From assembly GCF_002836515.1 (NCBI RefSeq), contig NZ_PJBC01000065.1:248001-312000 (forward strand): 64,000 nt of DNA, written 5' to 3'. The notes under the pieces are model-generated. The model was not told the origin of the DNA, ran no database searches, and worked only from the letters and a program-made list of their open reading frames with translations. Source of the stretch: Pseudomonas sp. Choline-02u-1 (GTDB taxonomy: Bacteria; Pseudomonadota; Gammaproteobacteria; Pseudomonadales; Pseudomonadaceae). Below, one piece after another: positions 55,038-63,893 of the stretch. Both the position numbers and the translations under genes were made by a program. Numbering within the stretch: position 1 is the stretch's first letter; each line of letters begins with the position of its first letter.

Positions 55038-55102
55038 CCTGTAAACCAATTTTTTAACGTGTTAATCACAGGAGTTTACAGTGTAAAAATTTGGTTTACA
55101 GG
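55038..55102. promoter_or_regulatory. Long imperfect inverted repeat, CCTGTAAACCAA family
   Basis: CCTGTAAACCAATTTTTTAA at the left and TAAAAATTTGGTTTACAGG at the right (inverse CCTGTAAACCAAATTTTTA) flank a 24-base centre. The outer sequence GGCCAGAATT is repeated directly on both sides (55018 and 55101). This may be a regulator site for the gene at 54615 or a recombination or insertion scar. Confidence 0.5.
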
Positions 55103-55914
55103 CCAGAATTTTCAACGTGCGTATAGGGTCAGCAAATGCATTTCGTTAGAAATATGACGGGGGCGGACGTTTGCAGACGCCTGTTGTACGAGACGGGTGG
55201 AATTTCAGACGAACTGATCCCAGCAAAAAAGCCCTATTGGTTTGACGTCAAAGCGTCAGCAGCAGCCTGCGGCTGCAAAAGAAAGCGATTTCTCCTTGGC
55301 CCCCGGCCCACCCATTCCAACCTCAGCTTCACACCAGACCCTCAAACCGTGTGATCTAGAAGCCGTAAATATCAGACCTAAAGCCGGTGGGATCCTGTGA
55401 GAAAAGCGGTGCCTGGGCCACTGCCGCTTTTATCTTGCTCTCAAATATAAGAGCTCCGTCTCGCTTAAAAATTTTCAAGAGGGGGGGGGTGAAAATAAAA
55501 TGGACATTGCCGACGAACGGTAAATAAATTGCCTATTTGTCAATCTGAGTTTTCACTCAAAAATCCTCGAAAACCTATAAAAAATGCTTTAAAGCAGGCG
55601 AAAACGCTAACATTTATGAGTTTCGATTCACCAAATGCGAATTTTGATCGCCTACAACCGCGTCCAGTAGCAGATACATTGGCCATGTCGATCATTTGTA
55701 ACCGTCCGGCCAACTCACCTTCCTATCCACAATTGCTGGGACAAAAATCAGCAATCCTCCCTGGGTCAATTTTCAATCGGCAGGATGGGTCAGTTTTCAA
55801 TCAGCGCCAACAATCAAACATCTTGCCTAGCCAAAAGGGCCTTCAGATCGCTTGCATGCAGCTGCTCTTGATGCCTATTGATACCATTGGCGCTGATGCT
55901 ATAGGATCAGATCA
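55103..55914. other. 812-base AT-rich gap between defence and fluoride regions
   Basis: No convincing gene is seen; open frames at 55136-55354 and 55529-55936 have non-protein-like composition. The region contains a nine-base G run at 55481-55489, two directly repeated IS-end-like motifs at 55762-55806, and the start of the fluoride riboswitch at its right edge. It looks like a scar of several lost mobile elements. Confidence 0.6.
55762..55806. repeat. Two 21-bp direct repeats like an IS end
   Basis: TGGGTCAATTTTCAATCGGC(A) at 55762 and TGGGTCAGTTTTCAATCAGC(G) at 55786 have a 24-base period. Repeated motifs of this sort mark the ends of IS21-type elements in pseudomonads; no transposase remains. 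The IS family is inferred. Confidence 0.55.
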
Positions 55915-55962
55915 GGAGATGGCATTCCTCCTTTAACCGCCTTCGTGCTGATGATGCCTACG
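55915..55962 (+). ncRNA. Fluoride riboswitch (crcB motif)
   Basis: GGAGATGGCATTCCTCC, then TTTAAC, a short stem (CGCCTTCGTG region) and CTGATGATGCCTACG match the conserved core: GG-GATG-pairing strand, CC-CC, AAC, then CUGAUG plus CUAC. ATGGCAT pairs with ATGCC to form the pseudoknot-type helix. It lies upstream of crcB, DUF190, pyrophosphatase and nhaA, all fluoride-related. The motif call is by eye. The switch likely raises expression when fluoride is bound. Confidence 0.85.
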
Positions 55963-55994
55963 TGAACCCTGGACAGGGTGCGTAGGTGCGTCTC

Positions 55995-56017
55995 CCTGTC
56001 CTCCATTTTAGGACAGG
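55995..56017 (+). terminator. Hairpin downstream of the fluoride aptamer, probable expression platform
   Basis: CCTGTCC-TCCATTTT-AGGACAGG forms an eight-base stem between the riboswitch and crcB. A T-run is lacking, so whether it works as terminator or in translation control is open. Confidence 0.5.
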
Positions 56018-56105
56018 CTATGATCTTATCCTCCGAGTTTCCTTTTTCTTTCGGCGCGAGCCGCTTGCCAGTTAGTCCACTCAGGTCTGATGAGGTGGGC
56101 TCGCC

Positions 56106-56489
56106 ATGCTGAAGTCTTTAATGGTCATCGCCGTTGGCGCTTCACTTGGAGCCTGGTTGCGCTGGATATTGGGCATGAAACTGAATGCTCTGTTTCCTAC
56201 GATTCCCCCAGGTACTGTGGTCGCGAACATGGTTGGGGGCTACATCATCGGCCTGGCCATCGCCTTCTTGGCCGCTTCTCCTACCCTCAGTCCAGAGTGG
56301 CGTCTCCTGATCATCACGGGTTTCTGTGGTGGGCTTACCACCTTCTCTACATTTTCAGCCGAAACGGTTGCCTTGATTCAGGAAGGAAGACTGGTCTGGG
56401 CGCTTGGCTCAATTTCGTTGCACGTTGCAGGCTCGTTAGCGATGACCGCTGCGGGGCTTCTGTCCTACCAAATGATTGGTACTCGCTGA
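56106..56489 (+). CDS. crcB: Fluoride exporter CrcB (Fluc)
   Basis: CrcB forms a dual-topology dimeric fluoride channel in the inner membrane. The 127-residue protein has four membrane helices, the early [10 protein letters not shown] motif, the [14 protein letters not shown] helix with the pore asparagine, and the family's [15 protein letters not shown] loop with the phenylalanine box. It is the first gene after the fluoride riboswitch and ten bases from the DUF190 gene, forming a fluoride operon. Confidence 0.95.
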   Translation: MLKSLMVIAVGASLGAWLRWILGMKLNALFPTIPPGTVVANMVGGYIIGLAIAFLAASPTLSPEWRLLIITGFCGGLTTFSTFSAETVALIQEGRLVWALGSISLHVAGSLAMTAAGLLSYQMIGTR

Positions 56490-56499
56490 GGAGATAGAA

Positions 56500-56853
56500 A
56501 TGAAAGGCTATATGGTCGTTTTCTTCACCCAACAAAACCGTCGTTATCAGGGAAAGATGCTAGGCGAATGGATCGTCGACGTGGCTAAAGAAATGGGGTT
56601 GCGAGGCGCCACGCTCTGCACCGGAATCGAAGGGTTTGGGCACACAGGAAAACTGCATTCATCGCACTTTTTTGAGCTGGCGGATCAACCCACGGAGATT
56701 CGCTTGGCCATCACGGAAGATGAGGCAGAACGATTGTTCAAACGATTGGACTCTGAGGAAATATCGGTGTTTTTCACGAAGACGCCAGTCGAGATGGGCA
56801 CCCTTGGAAAAATGCCCTCCAGCTCAACACCCTCCACAACTTCGGAGCTATGA
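56500..56853 (+). CDS. DUF190 protein, CrcB partner
   Basis: This 117-residue protein starts [19 protein letters not shown] after GAGGAGATAG. DUF190 proteins are small, PII-like in fold, and often follow or are fused to CrcB; a role as a regulator of fluoride transport is proposed but not proven. The conserved [29 protein letters not shown] segment is present (from about residue 33). The TGA overlaps the first ATG of the pyrophosphatase gene, so the genes are coupled. Confidence 0.88.
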   Translation: MKGYMVVFFTQQNRRYQGKMLGEWIVDVAKEMGLRGATLCTGIEGFGHTGKLHSSHFFELADQPTEIRLAITEDEAERLFKRLDSEEISVFFTKTPVEMGTLGKMPSSSTPSTTSEL

Positions 56854-57386
56854 ACATGAGCTACGCGGACATCCCAGCTGGCAACGCCATCCCCGATGAC
56901 TTCTTCACCGTTATAGAGATTCCTGCAAACCACTCGCCGATCAAGTACGAGGTGGACAAGCCAAGTGGGCAGATCTTTGTCGACCGCTTCCTCAGCACAC
57001 CGATGTTCTATCCGGCCAACTACGGGTTTATCCCGAACACGCTGAGCGACGATGGTGATCCGCTGGACGTCCTGGTGGTTTGCCCTTATCCCGTCTCACC
57101 TGGTGTTGTCATCCGTAGTCGCCCGGTTGGTGTGATGTACATGACTGACGAAGCCGGAGCGGATGCCAAGGTGATCGCAGTGCCTCACGAGAAACTTAGC
57201 TCATTGTACACCGACGTGAAAGAGTGCTCAGACCTACCTGCGTTACTCCTCGCACAGATCCAGCACTTCTTCGAAAACTACAAAGCATTGGAGCCGGGTA
57301 AGTGGGTGAAGATGGGGCGTTGGGGGAGCGCGGATGAGGCGCGGGAAGAGATTCGCAAGTCGGTAGCGGCGTATATCCCCAAATAG
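56850..57386 (+). CDS. ppa: Inorganic pyrophosphatase, family I
   Basis: This 178-residue soluble enzyme hydrolyses pyrophosphate. It has the family I signature [20 protein letters not shown], and the metal/substrate residues [14 protein letters not shown]. Cytosolic pyrophosphatases are strongly inhibited by fluoride, and an extra copy in a fluoride operon is a known association. A chromosomal ppa is presumably elsewhere. Two ATG codons (56850 and 56856) are possible; the first overlaps the DUF190 stop. Confidence 0.95.
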   Translation: MNMSYADIPAGNAIPDDFFTVIEIPANHSPIKYEVDKPSGQIFVDRFLSTPMFYPANYGFIPNTLSDDGDPLDVLVVCPYPVSPGVVIRSRPVGVMYMTDEAGADAKVIAVPHEKLSSLYTDVKECSDLPALLLAQIQHFFENYKALEPGKWVKMGRWGSADEAREEIRKSVAAYIPK

Positions 57387-57696
57387 GCTTACTCCAGATT
57401 CAAATGCCACTGTCGTAGGATCGCGCTGAGGTGCGTGCATTTATGCTGGGCCTCAGTTGCTTCAATCATCAAATATCCGAGGAGCCACACGCCTGTAAAG
57501 AAGGATCGATGCTCGCTCGCCTAGTGAGGCTATGTGCTTGGAGCGCGCTCCTGCGTTTCATGAGCGAGCCCGTGCCGGGGAACACACTGACGGCTGATTA
57601 AGGCTCGGTGTAAATCGTTACAGGCTATGTGCCCTGCCGTGCTGGTAAACCTCGGATGTTAAAATAATCGCTTTGGATCAAAGCGCAAGGACACTG
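57387..57696 (+). other. 310-base gap before nhaA
   Basis: No gene or second riboswitch was found. A hairpin-like GGCTGATTAAGGCTCGG segment near 57590 and AAAATAATCG near 57661 are unremarkable. A promoter for nhaA may lie here. Confidence 0.4.
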
Positions 57697-58899
57697 ATGA
57701 CTCATAGTAGAGCTCCCGCAGAAACCCCTAGAGCAGCCGCGATTCTGGCTCGCTTCCTATCGTCGGAATCCGCTGGCGGTCTTGTACTGATGGGCGCAGC
57801 ACTCGCGGCCCTAATCGTGGCGAACTCGCCTCTCTCGCAAGGTTATTTTGCCGCCTTGCACAGTGTCTGGTTGGGCATGTCTGTGGAGCATTGGGTCAAT
57901 GATGGCCTCATGGCCATCTTCTTCCTGATGGTCGGCCTAGAGATCAAAAGAGAGGTTCTGGCAGGTGGGCTTTCCACTTGGGGCCAGCGCGCCCTGCCGG
58001 GGTTTGGTGCTTTAGGTGGCATGGTTGTGCCTGCGCTGATCTACATCGCAATCAACTGGGGTAATTCTGAGACTTTGAAGGGGTGGGCTATCCCAGCCGC
58101 TACCGACATCGCATTCGCCTTGGGCGTCTTGTCGTTGCTGGGGAAGCGAGTCCCTACGTCGCTGAAGGTCTTCCTCGCCGCCTTGGCGATCATTGACGAC
58201 CTGGGTGCTGTAGTCATCATTGCCTTTTTCTACACCTCTGGTCTTTCCATGCCGATGTTGCTGGCATCGCTCGCAACCCTGGCCATTCTGATCGCAATGA
58301 ATCGATTGGGCGTCAGACGATTGTTCCCGTATCTGCTGGTAGGTGGTGTGCTGTGGTTCTTCGTGCTGCAATCGGGAGTGCACGCCACCCTTGCAGGTGT
58401 CGCTGTAGCGCTGTGTGTTCCAATGGGTAAGCCTGAAGAAGAAGCCCGGTCTCCACTGCTGTTCCTAGAAGAAAAGCTGCATATGTGGGTAGCGTTCGCT
58501 GTGGTGCCGATTTTTGGCTTCGCCAATGCGGGTGTTTCATTGGCCGGTATTTCGATGGAAAACCTAGTCGATCCGGTTCCGCTGGGTGTAGCGCTCGGTC
58601 TGTTGGTGGGCAAGCAAGTTGGCATTTTCCTATTAGCTGCTCTGGCCATTCGTATGGGCTTGGCCAAACTGCCGGAAGGCAGCAATTGGGCACAGCTTTA
58701 CGGCGTTGCGCTCTTGTGTGGCATCGGCTTCACCATGAGCCTGTTCATCGGAAACCTGGCGTTTGCTGGATCAGCTCACCTGATCGACGAAGTAAAAGTC
58801 GGTGTGTTGATCGGTTCGACCTTAGCTGCAATCGGTGGAGTCCTGATTTTGCGACGCAGCGCTGGGCCCGCCATTGTCGCCGCCACGGTCTCTAAATAA
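57697..58899 (+). CDS. nhaA: Na+/H+ antiporter NhaA
   Basis: This 400-residue inner-membrane protein has about 12 helices and the NhaA motifs [26 protein letters not shown] (helix IV), the two catalytic aspartates in [10 protein letters not shown], and [15 protein letters not shown]. NhaA-type transporters occur in fluoride-riboswitch regulons, and this copy stands directly downstream of crcB-DUF190-ppa, so I read it as part of the fluoride response. The ATG at 57697 has a CAAGGA site; a TTG eight codons earlier is an alternative. It could also serve in ordinary sodium or pH homeostasis. Confidence 0.93.
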   Translation: MTHSRAPAETPRAAAILARFLSSESAGGLVLMGAALAALIVANSPLSQGYFAALHSVWLGMSVEHWVNDGLMAIFFLMVGLEIKREVLAGGLSTWGQRALPGFGALGGMVVPALIYIAINWGNSETLKGWAIPAATDIAFALGVLSLLGKRVPTSLKVFLAALAIIDDLGAVVIIAFFYTSGLSMPMLLASLATLAILIAMNRLGVRRLFPYLLVGGVLWFFVLQSGVHATLAGVAVALCVPMGKPEEEARSPLLFLEEKLHMWVAFAVVPIFGFANAGVSLAGISMENLVDPVPLGVALGLLVGKQVGIFLLAALAIRMGLAKLPEGSNWAQLYGVALLCGIGFTMSLFIGNLAFAGSAHLIDEVKVGVLIGSTLAAIGGVLILRRSAGPAIVAATVSK

Positions 58900-59011
58900 G
58901 CGTAAGCGAGCCGGCCACGGAGTTTCTCCCTGACAGAAATCCTGTGGCTGGAACATCGTCTCGCGAAGTGAGGTCATCGTGCTTTACGCCACAAGCTGCT
59001 GAGATAGCCCA

Positions 59012-59545
59012 TCAAAGGCTGATTGGCGGCATCAACTCGGACACAACTTTTTTCAGCATGAACGTTTCGCGCTGAATTGACTGCCCCATCGATGACTCCT
59101 GACGCTGCATCACGGCTTCATTATGCGTTATGGCCTCATGCAGGTTGATCCAGACAGGCCGCATACCATTCGCGATTTCGTGGCTTTCCATTCTCACGGG
59201 CTCTAGCTGGGGCGCTACTTCGCATTGATAAAAATGCGAGGTCATGTGCATCAGATCGTACTGTGGCTTCCAGTAGGGCCGGTACTCCTCAATGTAACCG
59301 TAGTGCTGGAGCACCTGTATTTCACGGGCGCCAGTCTCTTCCTCAAGCTCACGCTTCAAGCCTGTGACAATGTCCTCGTCACCGTCAAGGCCGCCGCCAG
59401 GAAAGCTGAAGTCGTTATAGCGCTCGGTAAACAGCAACAGGATCTGCTCATGCCGCATCACGATGCCGCGTGCTGCATGTCGACGGAATACTCTGCCCTG
59501 CTTTGATGTGAGCTCGGGGTGAACAATTTCAGTTATGAGTTGCAT
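59012..59545 (-). CDS. Nudix hydrolase
   Basis: This 177-residue protein contains the Nudix box GGGLDGDEDIVTGLKRELEE followed by ETGA, which binds the metal ion and hydrolyses a nucleoside diphosphate linked to X. The N-terminal part (about residues 1-40) is divergent. The substrate cannot be read. It lies between nhaA (convergent) and the arsC/uspA scar, and its role in the island is unclear. Confidence 0.85.
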   Translation of the reverse strand: MQLITEIVHPELTSKQGRVFRRHAARGIVMRHEQILLLFTERYNDFSFPGGGLDGDEDIVTGLKRELEEETGAREIQVLQHYGYIEEYRPYWKPQYDLMHMTSHFYQCEVAPQLEPVRMESHEIANGMRPVWINLHEAITHNEAVMQRQESSMGQSIQRETFMLKKVVSELMPPISL

Positions 59546-59637
59546 GTGCTCTCGTTACGGCAAGATCAGTTAGTCATCGCCCAGGGTGGCCACGGCATTT
59601 CCGCAGTTCTGGAAATACTATGGCCAGTGGCACTGGC

Positions 59638-59730
59638 TCAGCGAAGCAGCAATACGGGAAAAGTGGATGTTCGCAGCATCGTCGTGGTCGTGCTGCCTAC
59701 CAGAAATTGCCTGATGCGTGAGTGCCCGTA
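59638..59730 (-). pseudogene. Universal stress protein, C-terminal fragment
   Basis: Read on the minus strand from about 59730, the frame encodes GHSRIRQFLVGSTTTTMLRT followed by STFPVLLLR and a stop, the C-terminus of UspA-type proteins (GHxGIxxxLxGSxxxxVLRxxxxPVLLVR). No start or N-terminal part exists. It is joined directly, in another frame, to the arsC fragment upstream. Confidence 0.8.
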
Positions 59731-59822
59731 ACTGTCGGTTCTTCCCCGCTATTGCGGATCAATTCCAAGGTGTTGCGAGAGGTGCCGCATTCGGGGTTGT
59801 GGTAGATCGTGATCTGGCTCAT
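59697..59822 (-). pseudogene. arsC: Glutaredoxin-type arsenate reductase, N-terminal fragment
   Basis: The ATG at 59822 starts MSQITIYHNPECGTSRNTLE, the N-terminus of plasmid-type ArsC with its catalytic cysteine at residue 12. After EEPTV (about residue 31) the match ends and the frame runs into the uspA fragment, stopping at residue 41. A deletion fused the two genes. The fragment is the last gene of the ars operon, 20 bases after arsH. Confidence 0.88.
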
Positions 59823-59842
59823 ATCGCTTCCTCGTGCTGACG

Positions 59843-60556
59843 TTAGATGGAGCGCTGGTTGACGCGCTTGGACAGGTCTTCGGCGGACTCTTTACGCTCG
59901 GAGTACCGATCAACCAGATAATCCTGGCGATCCCGCAACAGCAGGGTGAATTTCATCAACTCCTCCATCACGTCCACCAGTCGGTCGTAGTACGAGGACG
60001 GCTTCATACGGCCTGCTTCATCGAACTCGGTGAACGCCTTGGCCACGGAAGACTGGTTAGGGATGGTAAACATCCGCATCCATCGGCCAAGTACCCGTAG
60101 TTGGTTAACCACGTTGAAGGATTGAGAACCACCACAGACCTGCATCACAGCAAGGGTTTTGCCTTGGGTAGGTCGTACAGCGCCCATCGCCAGCGGAACC
60201 CAGTCAATTTGGGCTTTGAATACCGCACTCATGGAGCCGTGACGCTCAGGGGAGCACCACACCTGTCCCTCAGACCATTGCATCAGCTCGCGCAGCTCAG
60301 CGACCTTGGGATGTGTATCGGGAGCGTCATCCGGCAGCGGGAGACCTGACGGGTCAAAGATCTTGGTTTCGGCGCCAAACTCTTCCAACAAGCGCGCTGC
60401 TTCCTGAGTCACCAGCCGGCTGAAAGAGCGCTCTCGCGTCGATCCGTACAAAAGCAGAATTCGAGGCTTATGAAGCGAAGGCGTACGAGGTGCCAGTTGC
60501 TCCAACGAAGGAATGTCGATCAGGTCGGCGTGGACGTTCGGCAATGTGTCTTGCAT
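59843..60556 (-). CDS. arsH: Organoarsenical oxidase ArsH
   Basis: This 237-residue flavoprotein of the NADPH-dependent FMN reductase family has the phosphate-binding loop [13 protein letters not shown] near residue 35 and the ArsH-specific [25 protein letters not shown]. ArsH oxidises trivalent organoarsenicals to less toxic pentavalent ones. It lies after arsC and arsB in the operon. Confidence 0.93.
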   Translation of the reverse strand: MQDTLPNVHADLIDIPSLEQLAPRTPSLHKPRILLLYGSTRERSFSRLVTQEAARLLEEFGAETKIFDPSGLPLPDDAPDTHPKVAELRELMQWSEGQVWCSPERHGSMSAVFKAQIDWVPLAMGAVRPTQGKTLAVMQVCGGSQSFNVVNQLRVLGRWMRMFTIPNQSSVAKAFTEFDEAGRMKPSSYYDRLVDVMEELMKFTLLLRDRQDYLVDRYSERKESAEDLSKRVNQRSI

Positions 60557-60603
60557 ATAAACTCCTACGGCGACGCCAGGTTGGGCACCGCCTCGGTTGA
60601 TCT

Positions 60604-61074
60604 CTAAAGTGAACCGATGCGACTCAGTTCAGCTTTCAACTGTTCAGCGCTTATGGTCATCAGTGGAAGCGCAAGAAATGCGCTCACGCGCTCGTGAATT
60701 TTCACGAGTGTGGCTTCAAACGCAGCGGTGATCTCGGCTTCCGACCCGCTAGCCTCAGACGGGTCAGCCAGCCCCCAATGCGCCTTCAAAGCTGGCCCAA
60801 AGAAGATTGGGCATGCCTCACCTGCAGCCCGGTCACAGACAGTGATCACGATGTCTGGAGGCGAGCCTTCAAAAGCATCAGAAGCCTTGCTGCTTAAGCC
60901 CGCCGTAGAGATACCCGCCGCCTCAAGCGTCTGCAGTGCCCTTTGATTCACCCGGCCACTGGGAAAGCTCCCCGAGCTGACCGCTTCTACGCCTTCAGGC
61001 GCCAGGTGATTGAACAGCGCCTCGGACAGGATGCTGCGGCAGCTGTTGTGGGTGCACATGAACAAGACTTTCAT
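60604..61074 (-). CDS. arsC: Thioredoxin-coupled arsenate reductase ArsC
   Basis: This 156-residue protein is of the low-molecular-weight phosphatase type: the P-loop MCTHNSCRS (Cys7-x5-Arg13) binds arsenate, and further cysteines ([11 protein letters not shown], near residues 80-88) fit redox cycling with thioredoxin. It reduces arsenate to arsenite, which ArsB then exports. It follows arsB by 16 bases. A second such enzyme is encoded at 62753. Confidence 0.93.
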   Translation of the reverse strand: MKVLFMCTHNSCRSILSEALFNHLAPEGVEAVSSGSFPSGRVNQRALQTLEAAGISTAGLSSKASDAFEGSPPDIVITVCDRAAGEACPIFFGPALKAHWGLADPSEASGSEAEITAAFEATLVKIHERVSAFLALPLMTISAEQLKAELSRIGSL

Positions 61075-61090
61075 CAGAAGATTCCTTGAT

Positions 61091-62374
61091 TCAGAAACTG
61101 AGGCGCAAGGCCAGGGCAGACAAGGTGGCGACGAGGATAGGCAAGGTCAGCACGATCCCAGTCTTGAAGTAGTAACCCCAACTGATCTTGATGTCCTTCT
61201 TGGCCAGCACATGCAGCCACAACAGCGTGGCCAAACTGCCAATTGGGGTGATCTTCGGGCCTAGGTCGCAGCCAATGATGTTGGCGTACACCATCGCTTG
61301 CTGAACGACGCCATCTACTTCGGCGGCATGAATGGATAAGGCACCCACCAGAACCGTGGGCATGTTGTTCATGATCGACGACAGCAATGCCGTTAGCATC
61401 CCAGTACCCAGGGATGCCCCCCAGACGCCATAACCGGCGAATACTTTCAGAATCTGGGCGATGTGATCAGTCAGGCCCGCGTTCTTAAGGCCATAAACGA
61501 CCAGATACATACCCAGGGAAAAAATCACCACTTGCCATGGAGCCTCTTTGAGCACCTTGCTTGTGTTGATGGCATGACCACGAGCCGCGATGACATAGAG
61601 GACGAATGCGCAGACCGTAGCAATGGCGCTGATTGGCACACCCAGCGGCTCAATGACAAAGAATCCGATCAGGAGTAGTGCCAGCACCCACCAGCCGGCT
61701 ACGAAAGTGGCGCGGTCGTGAATTGCCTCGTCCGGGTTGTCCAGTTGGTCGAGGTCATAGGTCTTTGGTAAATCTTTGCGGAAAAACCACAGCAGCATGG
61801 CTAATGTCGCTGCCACGCTGACGATGTTTACCGGCACCATGATCGAAGCATATTCGTTGAAGCCGATATCGAAGTAGTCGGCAGAAACGATGTTGACCAG
61901 GTTGGAAACCACCAGCGGTAAGCTCGCCGTATCGGCGATAAAACCGGCTGCCATGACGAATGCCAACGTAGCAGCAGGAGAAAAACGCAACGCCAGCAAC
62001 ATCGCGATCACAATGGGTGTGAGGATTAACGCTGCTCCGTCATTGGCGAACAGTGCCGACACAGCTGCGCCCAGCAAGACGATGAACGCAAACAACTTAC
62101 GAGTGCTTCCAGCACCCCACCGCGCTACATGCAACGCAGCCCACTTGAAAAAGCCTGCTTCATCAAGCAGCAGGCTAATGATGATGACTGCGATAAACGT
62201 CCCGGTGGCATTCCAGACAATGCGCCAAACCTCTGGTATGTCAGCCAGGGTAACGACGCCTGCCAGCAGCGCCACGATGGCACCCAACGTCGCGCTCCAA
62301 CCTACCCCGAGCCCCTTGGGTTGCCAGATGACGAGCACGATAGTGGCGATAAAGATCAATACGGCAATCAGCAT
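61091..62374 (-). CDS. arsB: Arsenite efflux permease ArsB
   Basis: This 427-residue inner-membrane protein has about 12 helices and is of the ArsB/NhaD type: [51 protein letters not shown] and [21 protein letters not shown]. It exports arsenite and antimonite using the proton gradient. No ArsA ATPase is present, so it works as a secondary carrier. Confidence 0.95.
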   Translation of the reverse strand: MLIAVLIFIATIVLVIWQPKGLGVGWSATLGAIVALLAGVVTLADIPEVWRIVWNATGTFIAVIIISLLLDEAGFFKWAALHVARWGAGSTRKLFAFIVLLGAAVSALFANDGAALILTPIVIAMLLALRFSPAATLAFVMAAGFIADTASLPLVVSNLVNIVSADYFDIGFNEYASIMVPVNIVSVAATLAMLLWFFRKDLPKTYDLDQLDNPDEAIHDRATFVAGWWVLALLLIGFFVIEPLGVPISAIATVCAFVLYVIAARGHAINTSKVLKEAPWQVVIFSLGMYLVVYGLKNAGLTDHIAQILKVFAGYGVWGASLGTGMLTALLSSIMNNMPTVLVGALSIHAAEVDGVVQQAMVYANIIGCDLGPKITPIGSLATLLWLHVLAKKDIKISWGYYFKTGIVLTLPILVATLSALALRLSF

Positions 62375-62399
62375 TTCAGTAATCCGGTTGGGGCGTGAA

Positions 62400-62756
62400 T
62401 CAGCTGCACACGCCCTGATTGATAGGGCGGTCGTTCATACCGCACAGGCGTTTAGCCTCGGTTTCCAGCCAATGCTGATTGGCGTCTACGACTTCTTTCA
62501 AAACCGCAGTTACCCACGCAGGCAAGTCGGGGTTCAGGCGGTAGTACACCCACTGACCTTGCCGACGATCCATCAACAAACCAGCAGAGCGCAGCAGGGC
62601 CAAATGACGAGAAATCTTCGGCTGGCTCAGGTCGAGTGCCGCCGTCAGCTCGCAGACACACAGCTCGCCTTCGCTCACGACAAGCAGGGAAATTTTGGCT
62701 CGGGTGTCATCCGCCAAGCACTTGAATAACGTGGTGGGGTTCATGGGTTCTGTCAT
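62400..62756 (-). CDS. arsR: Arsenic-responsive repressor ArsR
   Basis: This 118-residue protein is a winged-helix ArsR/SmtB repressor: [15 protein letters not shown], the metal-binding [25 protein letters not shown] with the vicinal cysteine pair, and [18 protein letters not shown]. It should release its operator upstream of the operon on binding arsenite. Its ATG overlaps the upstream arsC2 stop by four bases. Confidence 0.94.
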   Translation of the reverse strand: MTEPMNPTTLFKCLADDTRAKISLLVVSEGELCVCELTAALDLSQPKISRHLALLRSAGLLMDRRQGQWVYYRLNPDLPAWVTAVLKEVVDANQHWLETEAKRLCGMNDRPINQGVCS

Positions 62757-63175
62757 AGATCCTCCAGGTGTTTGGTCTTGACCAAAACGAAGAGCTTGAT
62801 GCGCTCATGGATGTCGTGGAGCGTGTGGCGAAATGCGCCGGGATCATCGCTCGTTACTGGGTCAGAAAAATCCCAGGCAATGACTTCACCTGCACAGGGC
62901 ATTGATAGGCACTCGCTGGCGGACTTATCGCAAAGAGTGATGACGTAATCGAATCGATCAGCTTGAAACTCGCTGATGGACTTGCTTCGCAGGCCCGCTG
63001 TATCGACTCCAACTGCCTCCAATGCCTGAATCGTGCGCGGATCAATCTCAGACGGTTGGGATCCTGCGCTGAAGGCCTCGAAGCGCGGGTCGGTGTGCCG
63101 CAGTAACGCCTCTGCAAGCTGGGAGCGGACTGAGTTGGCAACGCACACGAAAAGAACTTTGATAGCAGGGGTCAT
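62753..63175 (-). CDS. arsC: Second LMW-phosphatase-type arsenate reductase
   Basis: This 140-residue protein begins MTPAIKVLFVCVANSVRSQL, with the Cys-x5-Arg P-loop near residue 10, and later ITLCDKSASECLSMPCAGE with the redox cysteines and WDFSDP with the acid. It is the first gene of the ars operon and overlaps arsR by four bases. The 73-residue frame extending upstream overlaps the promoter and is not used. It reduces arsenate; why two such reductases are kept is unclear. Confidence 0.88.
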   Translation of the reverse strand: MTPAIKVLFVCVANSVRSQLAEALLRHTDPRFEAFSAGSQPSEIDPRTIQALEAVGVDTAGLRSKSISEFQADRFDYVITLCDKSASECLSMPCAGEVIAWDFSDPVTSDDPGAFRHTLHDIHERIKLFVLVKTKHLEDL

Positions 63176-63201
63176 GACTGGACTCGATGCATATGGAAAA
63201 T

Positions 63202-63240
63202 CGAATATACGCTTTGGCAGATATTCGGTAAAGCGAATAT
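63202..63240. promoter_or_regulatory. ArsR operator region
   Basis: CGAATAT at 63202, ATATTCG at 63221 and CGAATAT at 63234 form direct and inverted copies in the gap between the divergent ars operon and the GNAT gene. They are the expected ArsR binding sites. Confidence 0.65.
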
Positions 63241-63315
63241 GATGACCGCTGCTCAGGCTTGAGCCATAGCGGTCATGCAAAGCAAGGCATAGGGAATGAC
63301 AGTGTGGAGACGGAG

Positions 63316-63681
63316 ATGATGATCCAGACAATGCAAATAGCCGGAGGGCAATGGCAGCGCTTTCGCGACGCCTTGGAGTCTGCTGACCTTCCATCAGACG
63401 ATGTGGATCTTCCGAACCGAACCTTTTTCGAATTCACGCGGGATGGTGAGACTGTTGGGTGGGGAGGGTTTGAAACGCATGGGGCAGATGGATTGCTGCG
63501 TTCCCTGGTCGTGGAGCCGGCATACAGATCGACAGGGGTTGGAGGTGAAATGCTTCGAGTCGTTGAAGCAATAGCTGCGAAGCAGGGAATCGCTCGATTT
63601 CATTTGCTGACAACAATTGCATCAGGCTTTTTTGAACAGCAGGGATACGCACTAACCAGCGAGACTCTGAGCCGCCTCTGA
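63316..63681 (+). CDS. GNAT acetyltransferase, ArsN2-like, probably 3'-truncated
   Basis: This 121-residue protein (ATG at 63316 after GGAGACGGAG) has the acetyl-CoA site VVEPAYRSTGVGGEMLRVVE, and FFEQQGYAL near its end, as in ArsN2-like acetyltransferases of ars operons. Members I know continue about 30 residues beyond GY with a conserved APxxIRxT tail; here the frame ends SETLSRL. IS-like repeats begin just after the stop, so an insertion probably removed the 3' end. Activity is uncertain. Confidence 0.68.
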   Translation: MMIQTMQIAGGQWQRFRDALESADLPSDDVDLPNRTFFEFTRDGETVGWGGFETHGADGLLRSLVVEPAYRSTGVGGEMLRVVEAIAAKQGIARFHLLTTIASGFFEQQGYALTSETLSRL

Positions 63682-63687
63682 TTGGGA

Positions 63688-63780
63688 ATTGCACCTCACT
63701 TGACCAATCGTTTGCATTGCACTTGACCACCTGTTTGCATCGGACTTGACCAGCCAATTGCATTGGATCTGACCACTTGA
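63688..63780. repeat. Four imperfect 23-bp direct repeats like an IS end
   Basis: Units beginning at about 63688, 63711, 63734 and 63758 share TTTGCAT-n-GACTTGACCA cores with a period of about 23 bases. They lie between the truncated GNAT gene and chrA and resemble the multiple terminal repeats of IS21-type elements; no transposase is present. Confidence 0.55.
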
Positions 63781-63827
63781 AGCACGGCGTAAGCCGATCA
63801 GAACGAGTTCCATGATGGTCGACCTCA

Positions 63828-63860
63828 ATTATCGATTTACGCTATCGTATATCGATAATT
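63828..63860. promoter_or_regulatory. Inverted repeat upstream of chrA
   Basis: AATTATCGAT and ATCGATAATT, ten-base perfect arms with a 13-base centre containing TATCGTAT, lie 33 bases before the chrA ATG. A dimeric repressor site overlapping the chrA promoter is likely. Confidence 0.6.
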
Positions 63861-63893
63861 TCATCCAGCCTTGTCAGAGATCAGGTATTGACC

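Noticed and set aside
55136-55936. Two plus-strand frames of 72 and 135 codons
   Set aside because: Composition is not protein-like, starts lack ribosome sites, and the second overlaps IS-end repeats and the riboswitch.
57540-57620. Second riboswitch before nhaA
   Set aside because: A GCTGATTAAGGCTCGG stretch resembles part of a fluoride aptamer but the 5' GG-GATG strand and CC-CC pairing partner are missing.
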